From contig CAZSHI010000007.1 of the NCBI GenBank assembly GCA_964606735.1, forward strand, positions 31,152 to 95,151: 64,000 nt of DNA, in the 5' to 3' direction. This document shows, one piece after another, positions 9,026 through 18,148 of the stretch. Each line of letters starts with the position of its first letter. Position 1 is the first letter of the stretch. A model generated the notes under the pieces. That model searched no databases. It saw nothing but the letters and a program-made list of their open reading frames with translations, and was not told the DNA's origin. Origin of the DNA: UBA5109 sp964606735 (GTDB taxonomy: Bacteria; Pseudomonadota; Gammaproteobacteria; Pseudomonadales; Pseudohongiellaceae). The position numbers and the translations under genes are program-made.

Positions 9026-10923
9026 ATAATGGCTTGCTCTTTCAAGAGATTGATCAGACGCTCAATACATTCATCGACATCCAGTTCGTGGGTTGGCAGC
9101 ATCAGGTGCGGTTTGTCCCAGTCTTCGTAAGGGAAGGAAACACCTGGTACCGTACCGCTTTCGAGATTGGCCTCGGCAGCATAAAGCCCACTCGGGTCGC
9201 GCTGTTTGCAGACTTCCAGCGGTGGATTGAGATAGACGATGATGCAGTTCTCTTCACCAATGACGTTGATGGTATGTTCGCGTGAATCTTTGTTGGGTGC
9301 GACGAAGGCAGCACAGCAGATAAAGCCGGCATCATTCAGGTATTTGGCGATATAGGCACTGCGGCGCAGGTTTTCGGCTCGGCCTGCAGCATCATGGGCA
9401 AGATCCTTGCTGATTCCCAGGCGCATGGCTTTGCCATCCAGAATGGTGCTGACACGCCCCATATCAAACAGCCGTCTTTCCAATGCATGGGCCAGGGTTG
9501 ATTTGCCAGATCCGGACAGTCCGACAAACATGATGGTTACTGGCTTCTGACCGTAACGGGCGGCCCTTTCTTCGCGGGTGACATGGGCTGTTGAATTGGC
9601 GCTGAGCCGGCGGGTTTTCTGTTTGCCCACATCGATCATGCCGGCTCCGACCGTGACATTGCTTAAACGGTCGATGATGATAAAGGAGCCGGTACTCGGG
9701 TTTTTTTTGTAGTCATCAAAGTGGATAGGCTGGGCAAAATCCAGTTCGCAAAAGCCTATTTCATTAAGTTCCAGACTCGGACTGGGGCTGGTTTGCAGAG
9801 TGTTCACATCCAGTTTGTACTGGATATTGCTGATATTTCCGCTGAATATTTTGCTGGCCTGTTTGAAATCATACTGTTTGCCGGGCAGCAGGGGACTTTC
9901 ATTCATCCACACGATGGTTGCCGACACTTTGTCGCTGGAAACCGGTAGGTTATCCGAATGCACGATCATGTCACCACGGCTGATATCGATTTCATCTTCC
10001 AGCGTCAGGGTAATCGCCATGGGCGTAAATGCCTGCTCCAGCTCTTCATCATAGGTAACGATGGATTTGATGCGACTCTTCTTGCCGGATGGCAGGGCAA
10101 CTATCTCGTCTCCCTTGCGCACAATGCCTGAGGCGACGGTACCGCAAAAACCGCGGAAATCGAGATTCGGCCGGTTGACGTACTGCACCGGAAAGCGGAA
10201 ATCAACAAAATTCCGGTCAGCTGAAATTTTCACGTTTTCCAGCATCCACATGAGGGTTTCGCCTTCATACCAGGGTGTCTGTTCACTGGTATTCACCACG
10301 TTGTCGCCTTTGAGGGCGGAGATCGGGATGAAGTAAAGTTCGCCGGTATCCAGTTCTCGGGTGAAATCAATGTAATCCTGCTTGATCTGTTTGAACACCG
10401 CTTCATCGAAGTCCATTAAATCCATCTTGTTGACGGCTACGATGATGTGTTTGATGCCCAGCAAGGATGCGATGAAGGTGTGTCGTTTGGTCTGTGTCTG
10501 CACGCCATAACGGGCATCGATCAGAATAATGGCCAGTTCGCAGTTGGAAGCCCCGGTGGCCATATTGCGAGTGTACTGTTCGTGCCCGGGTGTGTCAGCA
10601 ATGATGAATTTGCGCTTGGCGGTAGAGAAATACCGATAGGCCACATCAATGGTGATGCCCTGTTCCCTTTCTGCCTGTAGGCCATCTACGAGCAGGGCAA
10701 GGTCAAAATTTTCGGACGTGGTCCCCGACTTGATGCTGTCCGACTTAATGGCTTCAAGCTGGTCCTCATAAATCATTTTGGAATCATGCAGCAGACGGCC
10801 GATCAGTGTACTCTTGCCATCGTCCACACTGCCGCAGGTCAGCAGGTGGAGTAATTCCTTGCGTTCGTGCTGTGCCAGGTAGGCATCAATGTCGGTACTG
10901 ATGAGATCGGACTGGTGAGACAT
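9022..10923 (-). CDS. cysNC: Bifunctional sulfate adenylyltransferase subunit 1 / adenylylsulfate kinase
   Basis: A fusion of the CysN GTPase (about residues 1-435), which drives ATP sulfurylase, with CysC APS kinase (about 455-633), which makes PAPS. CysN shows G1 CGSVDDGKSTLIGRLL, G3 DTPGHEQY and G4 NKMD, followed by translation-factor-like beta barrels. CysC shows the P-loop FVGLSGSGKSTLAHALERRL. The 633-residue length equals Pseudomonas CysNC. It begins two bases after cysD, so the two are cotranscribed and form the heteromeric enzyme of assimilatory sulfate activation. Confidence 0.97.
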   Translation of the reverse strand: MSHQSDLISTDIDAYLAQHERKELLHLLTCGSVDDGKSTLIGRLLHDSKMIYEDQLEAIKSDSIKSGTTSENFDLALLVDGLQAEREQGITIDVAYRYFSTAKRKFIIADTPGHEQYTRNMATGASNCELAIILIDARYGVQTQTKRHTFIASLLGIKHIIVAVNKMDLMDFDEAVFKQIKQDYIDFTRELDTGELYFIPISALKGDNVVNTSEQTPWYEGETLMWMLENVKISADRNFVDFRFPVQYVNRPNLDFRGFCGTVASGIVRKGDEIVALPSGKKSRIKSIVTYDEELEQAFTPMAITLTLEDEIDISRGDMIVHSDNLPVSSDKVSATIVWMNESPLLPGKQYDFKQASKIFSGNISNIQYKLDVNTLQTSPSPSLELNEIGFCELDFAQPIHFDDYKKNPSTGSFIIIDRLSNVTVGAGMIDVGKQKTRRLSANSTAHVTREERAARYGQKPVTIMFVGLSGSGKSTLAHALERRLFDMGRVSTILDGKAMRLGISKDLAHDAAGRAENLRRSAYIAKYLNDAGFICCAAFVAPNKDSREHTINVIGEENCIIVYLNPPLEVCKQRDPSGLYAAEANLESGTVPGVSFPYEDWDKPHLMLPTHELDVDECIERLINLLKEQAII

Positions 10924-10925
10924 GA

Positions 10926-11834
10926 CTAGAAGTATCCCTCACGCTTTTTCTTTTCCATGGAGCCGGACTGATCGCTGTCGATTAGACGACCCTGACGTTC
11001 AGATGTCGTCGTTAGCAGCATTTCCTGAATAATTTCCGGCAGGGTTTTGGCTTCTGACTGCACGGCCCCGGTCAGGGGATAGCAACCCAGAGTACGAAAG
11101 CGTACGGTTTTCATGGTGATCTGGCTTTTCAGTTCTTCCGGAATGCGTTCATCATTGGCCATAATCTCAACGCCTTCATAATTCACCACGGGTCGTTCTT
11201 CGGCAAAATACAGAGAAGGAATGTCGATTTTGTTGAGATGGATGTACTGCCATACATCCAGTTCGGTCCAATTGGAAAGGGGAAATACCCGTATGCTTTC
11301 GCCCTTGTTGATCTTGCCGTTGTAGAGGTTCCACAGCTCCGGGCGCTGGTTTTTCGGATCCCAGCGGTGATTCTTATCGCGGAAGGAATACACCCTTTCC
11401 TTGGCCCGCGATTTTTCCTCGTCACGTCTGGCTCCACCGAAGGCCGCATCAAATTTGTACTTGTTAAGGGCCTGTTTCAGGGACTGTGTTTTCATGATGT
11501 CGGTATGTTTCTGGCTACCGTGGGTGAAAGGGCCGACGCCGGCATCCAGGCCTTCCTGATTGATATGAACCAACAAATCCAGACCGAGTTTTTGAGCCTG
11601 CTGGTCACGAAACTCGATCATTTCCTTGAATTTCCAGGTGGTATCAACATGCAGGAGCGGAAAGGGCAGCTTACCTGGATAAAAGGCCTTGAGTGCCAGA
11701 TGCAGCATGACGGCAGAATCCTTGCCGATGGAGTAGAGCATCACTGGCTTGTCAAACTCAGCGGCCACTTCACGGATAATATGGGTGCTCTCGGCTTCCA
11801 GCTGCTTGAGGTGAGTCAGGCGGTGTTCAGTCAT
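10926..11834 (-). CDS. cysD: Sulfate adenylyltransferase subunit 2
   Basis: CysD is the catalytic ATP-PPase subunit that forms APS from sulfate and ATP. The PP-loop MLYSIGKDSAVMLHLALKAF, the FGGARRDEEKSRAKER segment and the C-terminal DQSGSMEKKKREGYF are diagnostic. The 302 residues match the family. It is the first gene of the cysD-cysNC pair on the minus strand. The 73 bases to yhcB hold no obvious terminator, and its own promoter was not identified. Confidence 0.97.
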   Translation of the reverse strand: MTEHRLTHLKQLEAESTHIIREVAAEFDKPVMLYSIGKDSAVMLHLALKAFYPGKLPFPLLHVDTTWKFKEMIEFRDQQAQKLGLDLLVHINQEGLDAGVGPFTHGSQKHTDIMKTQSLKQALNKYKFDAAFGGARRDEEKSRAKERVYSFRDKNHRWDPKNQRPELWNLYNGKINKGESIRVFPLSNWTELDVWQYIHLNKIDIPSLYFAEERPVVNYEGVEIMANDERIPEELKSQITMKTVRFRTLGCYPLTGAVQSEAKTLPEIIQEMLLTTTSERQGRLIDSDQSGSMEKKKREGYF

Positions 11835-11907
11835 TGCTTACAATTTTGATGTTACAAAGAGGGCGCGATTATAAAGGAAGTCCGTGCCAAACCCAAGAAA
11901 AGGCTGC

Positions 11908-12366
11908 TTAATGGGCCTGTCCGGAACTCTTCTTTTCCAGGCCGTAATCCGCTGCCAGTCCGCCTTTCTGGTCTGGGCTGCTTTTGGTAGCATAATCACG
12001 GGGAGGAAACAGATCGTCCATCTGCTTGTTTAGCTCAGCTTCGGGGGCACTGCCCAGCAGGTCAGAACGTTGCTTTGTCAGTGCCAGCTGGCTGGTGATT
12101 TCTTCCGGGCACAGGATATCGGCATCACGGGCCAGTCGTTCATAGAGGTCTTTATAGCTCTGGGTCAGGGTATTGACCAGTTGGGCCGTATTTTCAAAAT
12201 GCGAGTATACGCTCTGACGGTAGTCCTGATGGGTTTCCTGCAGAGTTTCAAGTTCATCGGTAATTTTCTGTATTTTGGCTGAATCAGATAAAAACTGCTT
12301 GTAAAGCAATGCTCCGGCAACAACGCCGACAACAAAACACAAGATACCAACCAGCCAAATGAGCAT
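11908..12366 (-). CDS. zapG: YhcB/ZapG family inner-membrane protein (DUF1043)
   Basis: A 152-residue protein with one N-terminal membrane helix (about residues 2-24, LIWLVGILCFVVGVVAGALL) and then a long predicted coiled coil (about 30-75). This is the layout of YhcB, renamed ZapG/LapD in E. coli for its envelope and division roles. The conserved region around SHFENTAQLVNTLTQSYKDL and a short Pro/Lys-rich tail are visible. It is divergent from zapE; yhcB next to zapE, rplM and rpsI is a conserved gammaproteobacterial arrangement. Confidence 0.9.
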   Translation of the reverse strand: MLIWLVGILCFVVGVVAGALLYKQFLSDSAKIQKITDELETLQETHQDYRQSVYSHFENTAQLVNTLTQSYKDLYERLARDADILCPEEITSQLALTKQRSDLLGSAPEAELNKQMDDLFPPRDYATKSSPDQKGGLAADYGLEKKSSGQAH

Positions 12367-12469
12367 AATGACCCTTAAAATGATTCCATCAGGATTACCA
12401 AAACTATAGCGATTATACCTATAATTGGATCTTTAATCTTCACTTGAGCGATAGTTAGCAGCCTTTTCC

Positions 12470-13600
12470 TTGCGGGAACGACGAGACGTTTTGAGCACAT
12501 CATTAAGCCCCCTAGAACGATACCGGCATGATATAAACCAGAAGCTGCTGAGTCCCGACCCGGCACAGGCAGCTGCTGTTGAAGCCTTGCAGGAAGTTTT
12601 TATCACCCTGAGCCAGCGTCGCCGTGCCGCGAACAAAAAGCTACCGCTGCTCGGCTCGCTCTTCACCGGCAAAAGACCTGCCCTGCAGGGCCTTTATTTA
12701 TGGGGTGGAGTCGGTCGCGGCAAGACCTATCTTATGGATCTGTTTTATCAGTGCCTGCCAGAGCAGCGTAAAATGCGCCGGCATTTCCACCGCTTCATGC
12801 TGATGGTGCACAGGCAGTTGAATGCTCACAGAAATCAGAAGAATCCCTTGCAAAAGGTGGCTCAGGCGATTGCCCGGGATATAGACGTGATCTGTTTTGA
12901 CGAGTTTTCAGTCAATGACATTGGTGATGCCATGATACTGGCTGGCATACTGGAATCCCTGTTTTCTGAAGGTGTAACCTTGATTGCGACCTCCAATATC
13001 GAGCCAGCCCGCCTCTATGAAAATGGATTGCAGCGGGCGAATTTTCTGCCTGCTATAGCCCTGCTTGAGCAGCATACCCGTATCCTGAGGGTTGATGGTG
13101 GTATTGACTATCGCCTGCGCAGTCTGGAACAGGCAGAAATTTACCACAGTCCTTTGGGGCTTGATGCTGAGCGCTTGTTGCGGGAAAGTTTTGAGCACTT
13201 GAGTGCGGGGCTGGAAACGGTCAGTGGAGGAAATATTGAAATTCAGGGTAGGCAGATCCCCATCCGGCAGCGAGCTGAAGATCTGGTCTGGTTTGACTTT
13301 CCAGCTATTTGTGAGGGGCCCAGAAGTACAGCCGATTACATTGAAATTGCCCAGCTCTTCCATACGGTCATGATCAGCAATGTGCCGGTAATGGATGGCT
13401 ACAGTGATGATAAGGCCCGTCGATTCATCAATCTGGTGGATGAATTTTACGACCACAAGGTCAAGCTCATTGTTTCAGCAGCTGATACGCTGGAGCGGCT
13501 CTATCAGGGTAATGAGCTGGCTTTTGTCTTTGAGCGAACACGCAGCCGCCTGCTGGAAATGCAATCCCACGATTACCTGGCACTGGAACACATGCCATAG
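12470..13600 (+). CDS. zapE: Cell division protein ZapE (AFG1-like ATPase)
   Basis: ZapE is an AAA-type ATPase linked to Z-ring function under stress. The P-loop GLYLWGGVGRGKTYLMDLFY, Walker B VICFDEFSVNDIGDAMIL, sensor region TLIATSNIEPARLYENGLQR and C-terminal FINLVDEFYDHKVKLIVSA are clear. Its 376 residues match the family. The start is uncertain because no ATG precedes the conserved SPLERY segment. TTG at 12470 gives the listed ORF, and TTG at 12491 would place the start near the usual position. Neither has a strong ribosome-binding site. Confidence 0.93.
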   Translation: MRERRDVLSTSLSPLERYRHDINQKLLSPDPAQAAAVEALQEVFITLSQRRRAANKKLPLLGSLFTGKRPALQGLYLWGGVGRGKTYLMDLFYQCLPEQRKMRRHFHRFMLMVHRQLNAHRNQKNPLQKVAQAIARDIDVICFDEFSVNDIGDAMILAGILESLFSEGVTLIATSNIEPARLYENGLQRANFLPAIALLEQHTRILRVDGGIDYRLRSLEQAEIYHSPLGLDAERLLRESFEHLSAGLETVSGGNIEIQGRQIPIRQRAEDLVWFDFPAICEGPRSTADYIEIAQLFHTVMISNVPVMDGYSDDKARRFINLVDEFYDHKVKLIVSAADTLERLYQGNELAFVFERTRSRLLEMQSHDYLALEHMP

Positions 13601-13673
13601 CTGCTTAATTTCTGGGCTCTTGGCATGCAGATTTCAGATTTCTATTTTATGCATGAAAAACCCTGCAGAACCC

Positions 13674-13702
13674 TTGAATATCCGGCCTTGCATCTGTAGA
13701 AT
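13674..13702 (+). promoter_or_regulatory. Probable sigma70 promoter of rplM-rpsI
   Basis: TTGAAT (13674-13679) and TAGAAT (13697-13702) are separated by exactly 17 bases, then a GC-rich discriminator (TCGCGCTCCC). Such discriminators are typical of ribosomal-protein promoters under ppGpp/DksA control. The predicted start near 13709 leaves a leader of about 65 bases. The motif is seen; the regulation is inferred. Confidence 0.7.
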
Positions 13703-13773
13703 TCGCGCTCCCTTAATGGCTTTGCCGTGAAATGTCGGCAAGTCTGTGTTCGGAGCGTGTTGAGACTAGCTAG

Positions 13774-14205
13774 ATGAAGACTTTTTCAGCTAAAAAAGAA
13801 ACTGCAGAAAATAACTGGGTATTGATTGATGCCGAGGGCCAGACCCTGGGCCGCATGTCTGCCGAAATTGCGCATCGTCTGCGCGGCAAACATAAAGCGG
13901 AATACACGGCACATGTTGATACGGGTGACTACGTGGTCGTGGTGAATGCCGAGAAAGTCAAAGTGACCGGCAACAAAGCAAGCGACAAGTTATACCAGCG
14001 TCACTCCGGCTTCCCCGGTGGCCTGAAAACACGCACCTTTAATGAAATGATTGCCAAGAGCCCAGAAGAGGTCATTCGTCGTGCCGTTAAAGGCATGATG
14101 CCGAATACGCCTTTAGGCCGCGCAATGTTTCGCAAGCTCAAGGTTTATGCAGGTGGCGAGCATCCTCACGGTGCCCAGCAACCCTCGCAGCTCAATTTAC
14201 AATAG
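13774..14205 (+). CDS. rplM: 50S ribosomal protein L13
   Basis: A 143-residue protein (family about 142) with WVLIDAEGQTLGRMSAEIAH, the YTAHVDTGDYVVVVNAEKV core and the KGMMPNTPLGRAMFRKLKVY motif. L13 is an early-assembly protein of the large subunit. rpsI follows after 25 bases, the near-universal L13-S9 operon. Confidence 0.99.
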   Translation: MKTFSAKKETAENNWVLIDAEGQTLGRMSAEIAHRLRGKHKAEYTAHVDTGDYVVVVNAEKVKVTGNKASDKLYQRHSGFPGGLKTRTFNEMIAKSPEEVIRRAVKGMMPNTPLGRAMFRKLKVYAGGEHPHGAQQPSQLNLQ

Positions 14206-14230
14206 CATTCATATTTAGGTTCATTAGGGC

Positions 14231-14623
14231 ATGGCTGATACACAATACTACGGTACCGGACGACGCAAGACTTCCACTGCACGTGTATTTTTGACACCGG
14301 GTAGCGGCAATATTTCCGTCAATAAAAGGACGCTGGATGGCTATTTCGGCCGTGAAGTTGCCCGCATGATCGTTCGGCAGCCTCTGGAACTGCTGGAAAT
14401 TGGCGATAAATTTGATGTCACTGTGACGGTCAGTGGCGGTGGCAGTTTTGCCCAGGCAGGTGCCATTCGTCATGGTTTGACAAGAGCACTCATCAATTAT
14501 GATGAGAGCAACAGAAGTCCGCTGCGATGTGCCGGTTTCGTGACTCGCGATTCCCGTGAGGTCGAGCGTAAGAAAGTCGGTCTGCGTAAAGCGCGTAAAA
14601 AACCACAGTTCTCAAAACGTTAA
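14231..14623 (+). CDS. rpsI: 30S ribosomal protein S9
   Basis: A 130-residue S9 with the N-terminal YYGTGRRKTSTARVFL, central GGGSFAQAGAIRHGLTRAL and the basic tail KVGLRKARKKPQFSKR, whose terminal Arg contacts P-site tRNA. Length and ends match the family. A hairpin terminator follows 22 bases downstream. Confidence 0.99.
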   Translation: MADTQYYGTGRRKTSTARVFLTPGSGNISVNKRTLDGYFGREVARMIVRQPLELLEIGDKFDVTVTVSGGGSFAQAGAIRHGLTRALINYDESNRSPLRCAGFVTRDSREVERKKVGLRKARKKPQFSKR

Positions 14624-14644
14624 TCTGTTTGGCTTATTGGCAAT

Positions 14645-14677
14645 AGCGCCGGAACTTGACGGTTTTGGCGCTTTTTT
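14645..14677 (+). terminator. Rho-independent terminator after rpsI
   Basis: AGCGCC (14645-14650) pairs with GGCGCT (14667-14672) and is followed by a run of T. The loop is 16 bases and contains a further small CCG/CGG pairing. It separates the ribosomal operon from the pet genes. Confidence 0.75.
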
Positions 14678-14722
14678 ATGGGTAAAAATAGCGTAATGGC
14701 CCTATAAACGGGCTTCTTCGCC

Positions 14723-14751
14723 TTGAAAAAAAAGCCTGTTTTTAGTAGCAT
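14723..14751 (+). promoter_or_regulatory. Possible promoter of the bc1 (pet) operon
   Basis: TTGAAA (14723-14728) and TAGCAT (14746-14751) are 17 bases apart, 75 bases upstream of the petA GTG. An imperfect CGGGCTT/AAGCCTG hairpin overlaps the -35 side and may be a back-up terminator for the upstream operon. Motif-only evidence. Confidence 0.45.
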
Positions 14752-14826
14752 TCGCGCAACTTGCAGGTCCGTCGTCAAGGCGTCGTTCCTTACCCAATCA
14801 GGCGTTTCCAGAAGGAGAGTTTCATT

Positions 14827-15426
14827 GTGAGTGGCGGTTCTATTAATACTGGTCGCAGACGCTTTTTAATCGGCAGTACCTCTGTAGTTGGCGCAGCCGG
14901 CGCCGTCGGTGCAGCAGTCCCCTTCGTAGGTTCCTGGAATCCAAGTGCCAGAGCACTGGCAGCAGGAGCTCCCATTACCGTAGATATCAGTCGCCTCGAA
15001 CCAGGCGAGTTGCTTGGCCCCATCCCGGCCTGGCGTGGTCAGCCCATCTTTGTCCTGCGCAGGGATGAGGAGACGCTGAGCAATCTGGAGAGCTTCACAG
15101 ATCATCTCTCTGATCCTGACTCTGAAAGTGATCAGCAGCCAGAGTATGCCCAGAATGCATTCCGCTCCATTCGTCCGGAAGTGGGTATCTATGTTGGTCT
15201 TTGTACCCACCTTGGCTGTTCTCCAAGAATCAATACTGAAGTCACTCCGCAGGAATATGATCCGGACTGGAAAGGCGGTTTCTTCTGCCCCTGTCACGGT
15301 TCCATGTTCGATCTGGCCGGGCGAGTCTATAGTGGAGTCCCGGCTCCCGATAATCTGGTGGTGCCTCCGCATACCTATGAGACAGACAATGTGGTGGTGA
15401 TTGGTGTTGACGGGGAGAATTCGTAG
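14827..15426 (+). CDS. petA: Ubiquinol-cytochrome c reductase iron-sulfur (Rieske) subunit
   Basis: The Rieske subunit passes electrons from ubiquinol to cytochrome c1. The N-terminus has a twin-arginine-type signal/anchor (NTGRRRFLIGSTSVVGAAGA). The 2Fe-2S ligands lie in CTHLGC and CPCHGS. The GTG at 14827 is chosen because AAGGAGA ends about eight bases before it and the product (199 residues) has the family's N-terminus; the longer TTG ORF from 14761 would place extra basic residues before the Tat motif. The stop overlaps the next GTG by one base. Confidence 0.95.
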   Translation: MSGGSINTGRRRFLIGSTSVVGAAGAVGAAVPFVGSWNPSARALAAGAPITVDISRLEPGELLGPIPAWRGQPIFVLRRDEETLSNLESFTDHLSDPDSESDQQPEYAQNAFRSIRPEVGIYVGLCTHLGCSPRINTEVTPQEYDPDWKGGFFCPCHGSMFDLAGRVYSGVPAPDNLVVPPHTYETDNVVVIGVDGENS

Positions 15427-17438
15427 TGAGTGAAGAAATGAGCAACGCTGTGAACGAGCAGGTTAAAAAGAATTCCTTTATGAGCTGGATCGATGCGCGT
15501 CTGCCGGTTACCCAGGCCGTGCAAAAGCACATGACCAAGTATTATGCGCCCAAAAACTTCAATTTCTGGTATGTCTTCGGCGTACTGGCGCTGGTGGTGC
15601 TGGTCAATCAACTGCTGACAGGTATCTGGTTGACGATGAACTATGTCCCCAGTGCCGATGCCGCTTTTGCTTCTGTTGAATACATCATGCGGGATGTCGA
15701 TTTCGGCTGGATGTTGCGATATATGCATTCCACCGGGGCCTCTGCTTTTTTTGTTGTGGTTTATCTGCATATGTTCCGTGGCCTTATGTATGGCTCTTAC
15801 CAGAAACCGCGTGAACTGATCTGGATTTTCGGTATGACCATTTACCTGGTGCTGATGGCCGAGGGTTTCATGGGCTATGTACTGCCCTGGGGTCAGATGT
15901 CCTACTGGGGAGCCAATGTGATCGTCAGTCTGTTTGGCGCCATTCCCTTTGTTGGTGAAGACCTGATGGTCTGGATTCAGGGGGATTACCTGATCTCTGG
16001 TGCTACGCTGAACCGCTTCTTTGCCCTGCACGTGGTGGCTCTGCCGCTGGTGCTTATTGCCCTCGTTGTACTACATTTGTTGGCCCTGCACGAAGTCGGT
16101 TCCAACAACCCGGACGGTATTGAAATCAAGGCCAATAAGGATGAAAACGGCATTCCGCGAGACGGCATCCCATTCCATCCCTATTACACGGTGCATGATC
16201 TGGTTGGTGTGGTCGTGTTCCTGTTTGTGTTTGCCTTTGTAATTTTCTTTATGCCGGAAATGGGTGGTTATTTCCTGGAGTACGCCAACTTCGAAGAAGC
16301 CAATAACCTCAAGACACCGGAACATATTGCTCCGGTCTGGTATTTCACCCCCTTCTATTCAATGCTTAGAGCCGTGACCTTCCCGCTCTTCGGTATCGAT
16401 GCCAAATTCTGGGGACTGGTAGTGATGGCCGGTGCTATTGCCATCCTGTTCGTGATGCCCTGGCTGGATCGCAGCCCGGTTAAATCCATGCGCTATAAAG
16501 GTACTTACAGCCGCGTTGCTTTGTTTGCTTTTGTCATCAGTTTTATCATTCTGGGTGTCCTGGGTACCAAGATTGCTACCGGGCCACGTACGGCACTGGC
16601 GCAGATCTGTACGGTCATCTACTTTGTGTATTTCCTGGCAATGCCCTGGTATACCCGCAAAGAACAAACAAGCACACCGCCAGAGCGAGTGACCGGTCGT
16701 TTTATCACGCTTCCACAGTTACTAATGGCGCTGGGCCTACTGATTGCCCTGACCATAGTCCCCTTAACGGTTGTGGGTGCTGAAGCCGAAGTCGAACTGG
16801 AAGAAGTGGAAATGAATTTGGAAGATACCGTTTCGCTGCAATCCGGTTTACAGACTTTCATGAACTACTGCATGGGCTGTCATTCACTGGGTTATTCACG
16901 CTACCAGCGCGTGGCTGAAGACCTGAATATCCCTGAAGACATCATGCTGGAGTCTGTAGTTTTCAACCCTGAAACCAATATCGGTGATCTGATGATCAGT
17001 GCCATGCCGGAAACAGCAGAAAACTGGTTTGGTGTAGCTCCTCCTGACCTTTCTCTGGTTGCACGGGTTCGTCAGCCGGAATGGTTATATGGATATCTCA
17101 CCGGCTTTTATCTGGATTCCTCACGCCCCTTCGGTGTCAATAACCGGGTGTTTGCCAATGTCGGTATGCCAAATGTACTGGCTGAATTGCAGGGTGATCA
17201 GGTCTGTGATGATCTGGAACACTGTGAAGAGCTGCATCACGTTGATGGCACCGGCGCACTCAGCGAAGCAGAGTTTGAGGAAGTGGTCTATGACCTGGTT
17301 AATTTCCTCTACTATGCCGGTGAACCTTCCCGCCTGGATCGCGAGCGAATCGGCGGATTCGTGCTGTTCTTTTTAGCCTTCCTCTTTGTCTTTGTTTACA
17401 TGCTGAACAGAGAATACTGGAAAGACGTAGAACATTAA
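15426..17438 (+). CDS. Fused cytochrome b / cytochrome c1 of the bc1 complex (FbcH-like)
   Basis: One 670-residue ORF covers what are normally petB and petC. Residues about 1-420 are cytochrome b, with haem ligands in MLRYMHSTGASAFFVVVYLH and RFFALHVVALPLVLIALVVL. Residues about 432-453 form a hydrophobic segment resembling the c1 signal peptide, and the rest is cytochrome c1 with the haem site NYCMGCHSLGYSR, the Met ligand in NVGMPNVLAEL and a C-terminal anchor (GGFVLFFLAFLFVFVYML). Bradyrhizobium FbcH is a known precedent, where the polyprotein is cut by signal peptidase; cleavage near VVGAEA is inferred here. It starts at GTG, coupled to petA. Confidence 0.95.
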   Translation: MSEEMSNAVNEQVKKNSFMSWIDARLPVTQAVQKHMTKYYAPKNFNFWYVFGVLALVVLVNQLLTGIWLTMNYVPSADAAFASVEYIMRDVDFGWMLRYMHSTGASAFFVVVYLHMFRGLMYGSYQKPRELIWIFGMTIYLVLMAEGFMGYVLPWGQMSYWGANVIVSLFGAIPFVGEDLMVWIQGDYLISGATLNRFFALHVVALPLVLIALVVLHLLALHEVGSNNPDGIEIKANKDENGIPRDGIPFHPYYTVHDLVGVVVFLFVFAFVIFFMPEMGGYFLEYANFEEANNLKTPEHIAPVWYFTPFYSMLRAVTFPLFGIDAKFWGLVVMAGAIAILFVMPWLDRSPVKSMRYKGTYSRVALFAFVISFIILGVLGTKIATGPRTALAQICTVIYFVYFLAMPWYTRKEQTSTPPERVTGRFITLPQLLMALGLLIALTIVPLTVVGAEAEVELEEVEMNLEDTVSLQSGLQTFMNYCMGCHSLGYSRYQRVAEDLNIPEDIMLESVVFNPETNIGDLMISAMPETAENWFGVAPPDLSLVARVRQPEWLYGYLTGFYLDSSRPFGVNNRVFANVGMPNVLAELQGDQVCDDLEHCEELHHVDGTGALSEAEFEEVVYDLVNFLYYAGEPSRLDRERIGGFVLFFLAFLFVFVYMLNREYWKDVEH

Positions 17439-17474
17439 TAATAGGCTGAATAACATTTACGAGGCTGATTCAAT

Positions 17475-18113
17475 ATGGGAGTAGTGACCAAACGCTCTTC
17501 AATGCTGTTCTATTCTGATGGCAACAGTCAGTATAGCCATCGGGTCAGGATTGTGCTGGCGGAAAAAGGTGTCACGGTGGATATTGTCGATGTCGATAGA
17601 TACGACTTGCCTGAAGATCTGATTGATCTGAATCCCTACAGTACGCTGCCTACTCTGGTTGATCGTGATCTGGTGCTGTATGAATCCGGTATCATGATGG
17701 AATATCTGGACGAGCGTTTTCCCCATCCGCCACTGTTTCCTGTCTATCCGGTAGCACGTGCCCAGAGTAGACTGTGGATGCACCGCATTGAAAAAGACTG
17801 GTGTACCCTGGTAGAAAAAATCCAGCTCGAAGAGGGCACCGACAAAGAATTGAATGCAGCGCGTAAAGAACTGGTTGAAAGCCTGCTTTCCATAGCGCCT
17901 ATTTTTGCCGAAAAGCCTTATTTCATGAGTGAGGAATTCACCATTGTTGATTGTTGTGTGCTCCCCATCCTCTGGCGCTTACCTGAACTGGGTATCAAAC
18001 TGCCAGAAAACAAGACAAGCAAACCTCTGATAGAATACCGGCAGAGACTCTTTGAACGGGAGTCTGTCCAGGAGTCACTTTCCGAACAGGAAAAGGAAAT
18101 GGCCAGCTGGTAA
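17475..18113 (+). CDS. sspA: Stringent starvation protein A
   Basis: SspA is a GST-fold protein that binds RNA polymerase and modulates transcription in stationary phase and stress. Its 212 residues show the thioredoxin-like N-terminal domain (SMLFYSDGNSQYSHRVRIVL, NPYSTLPTLVDRDLVLYES) and the helical C-terminal domain (EEFTIVDCCVLPILWRL). The catalytic Ser/Tyr of true GSTs is not evident, as is usual for SspA. It lies 36 bases after the bc1 fusion and 35 before sspB, the conserved order. Confidence 0.96.
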   Translation: MGVVTKRSSMLFYSDGNSQYSHRVRIVLAEKGVTVDIVDVDRYDLPEDLIDLNPYSTLPTLVDRDLVLYESGIMMEYLDERFPHPPLFPVYPVARAQSRLWMHRIEKDWCTLVEKIQLEEGTDKELNAARKELVESLLSIAPIFAEKPYFMSEEFTIVDCCVLPILWRLPELGIKLPENKTSKPLIEYRQRLFERESVQESLSEQEKEMASW

Positions 18114-18148
18114 ACAATTTTTCTCTTATCAGCGCAACGGGTAAAAGC

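Noticed and set aside
14761..14826. Longer N-terminus of the Rieske protein from TTG 14761
   Set aside because: The added residues are basic and come before the Tat motif; a strong AAGGAGA sits just ahead of the GTG at 14827.
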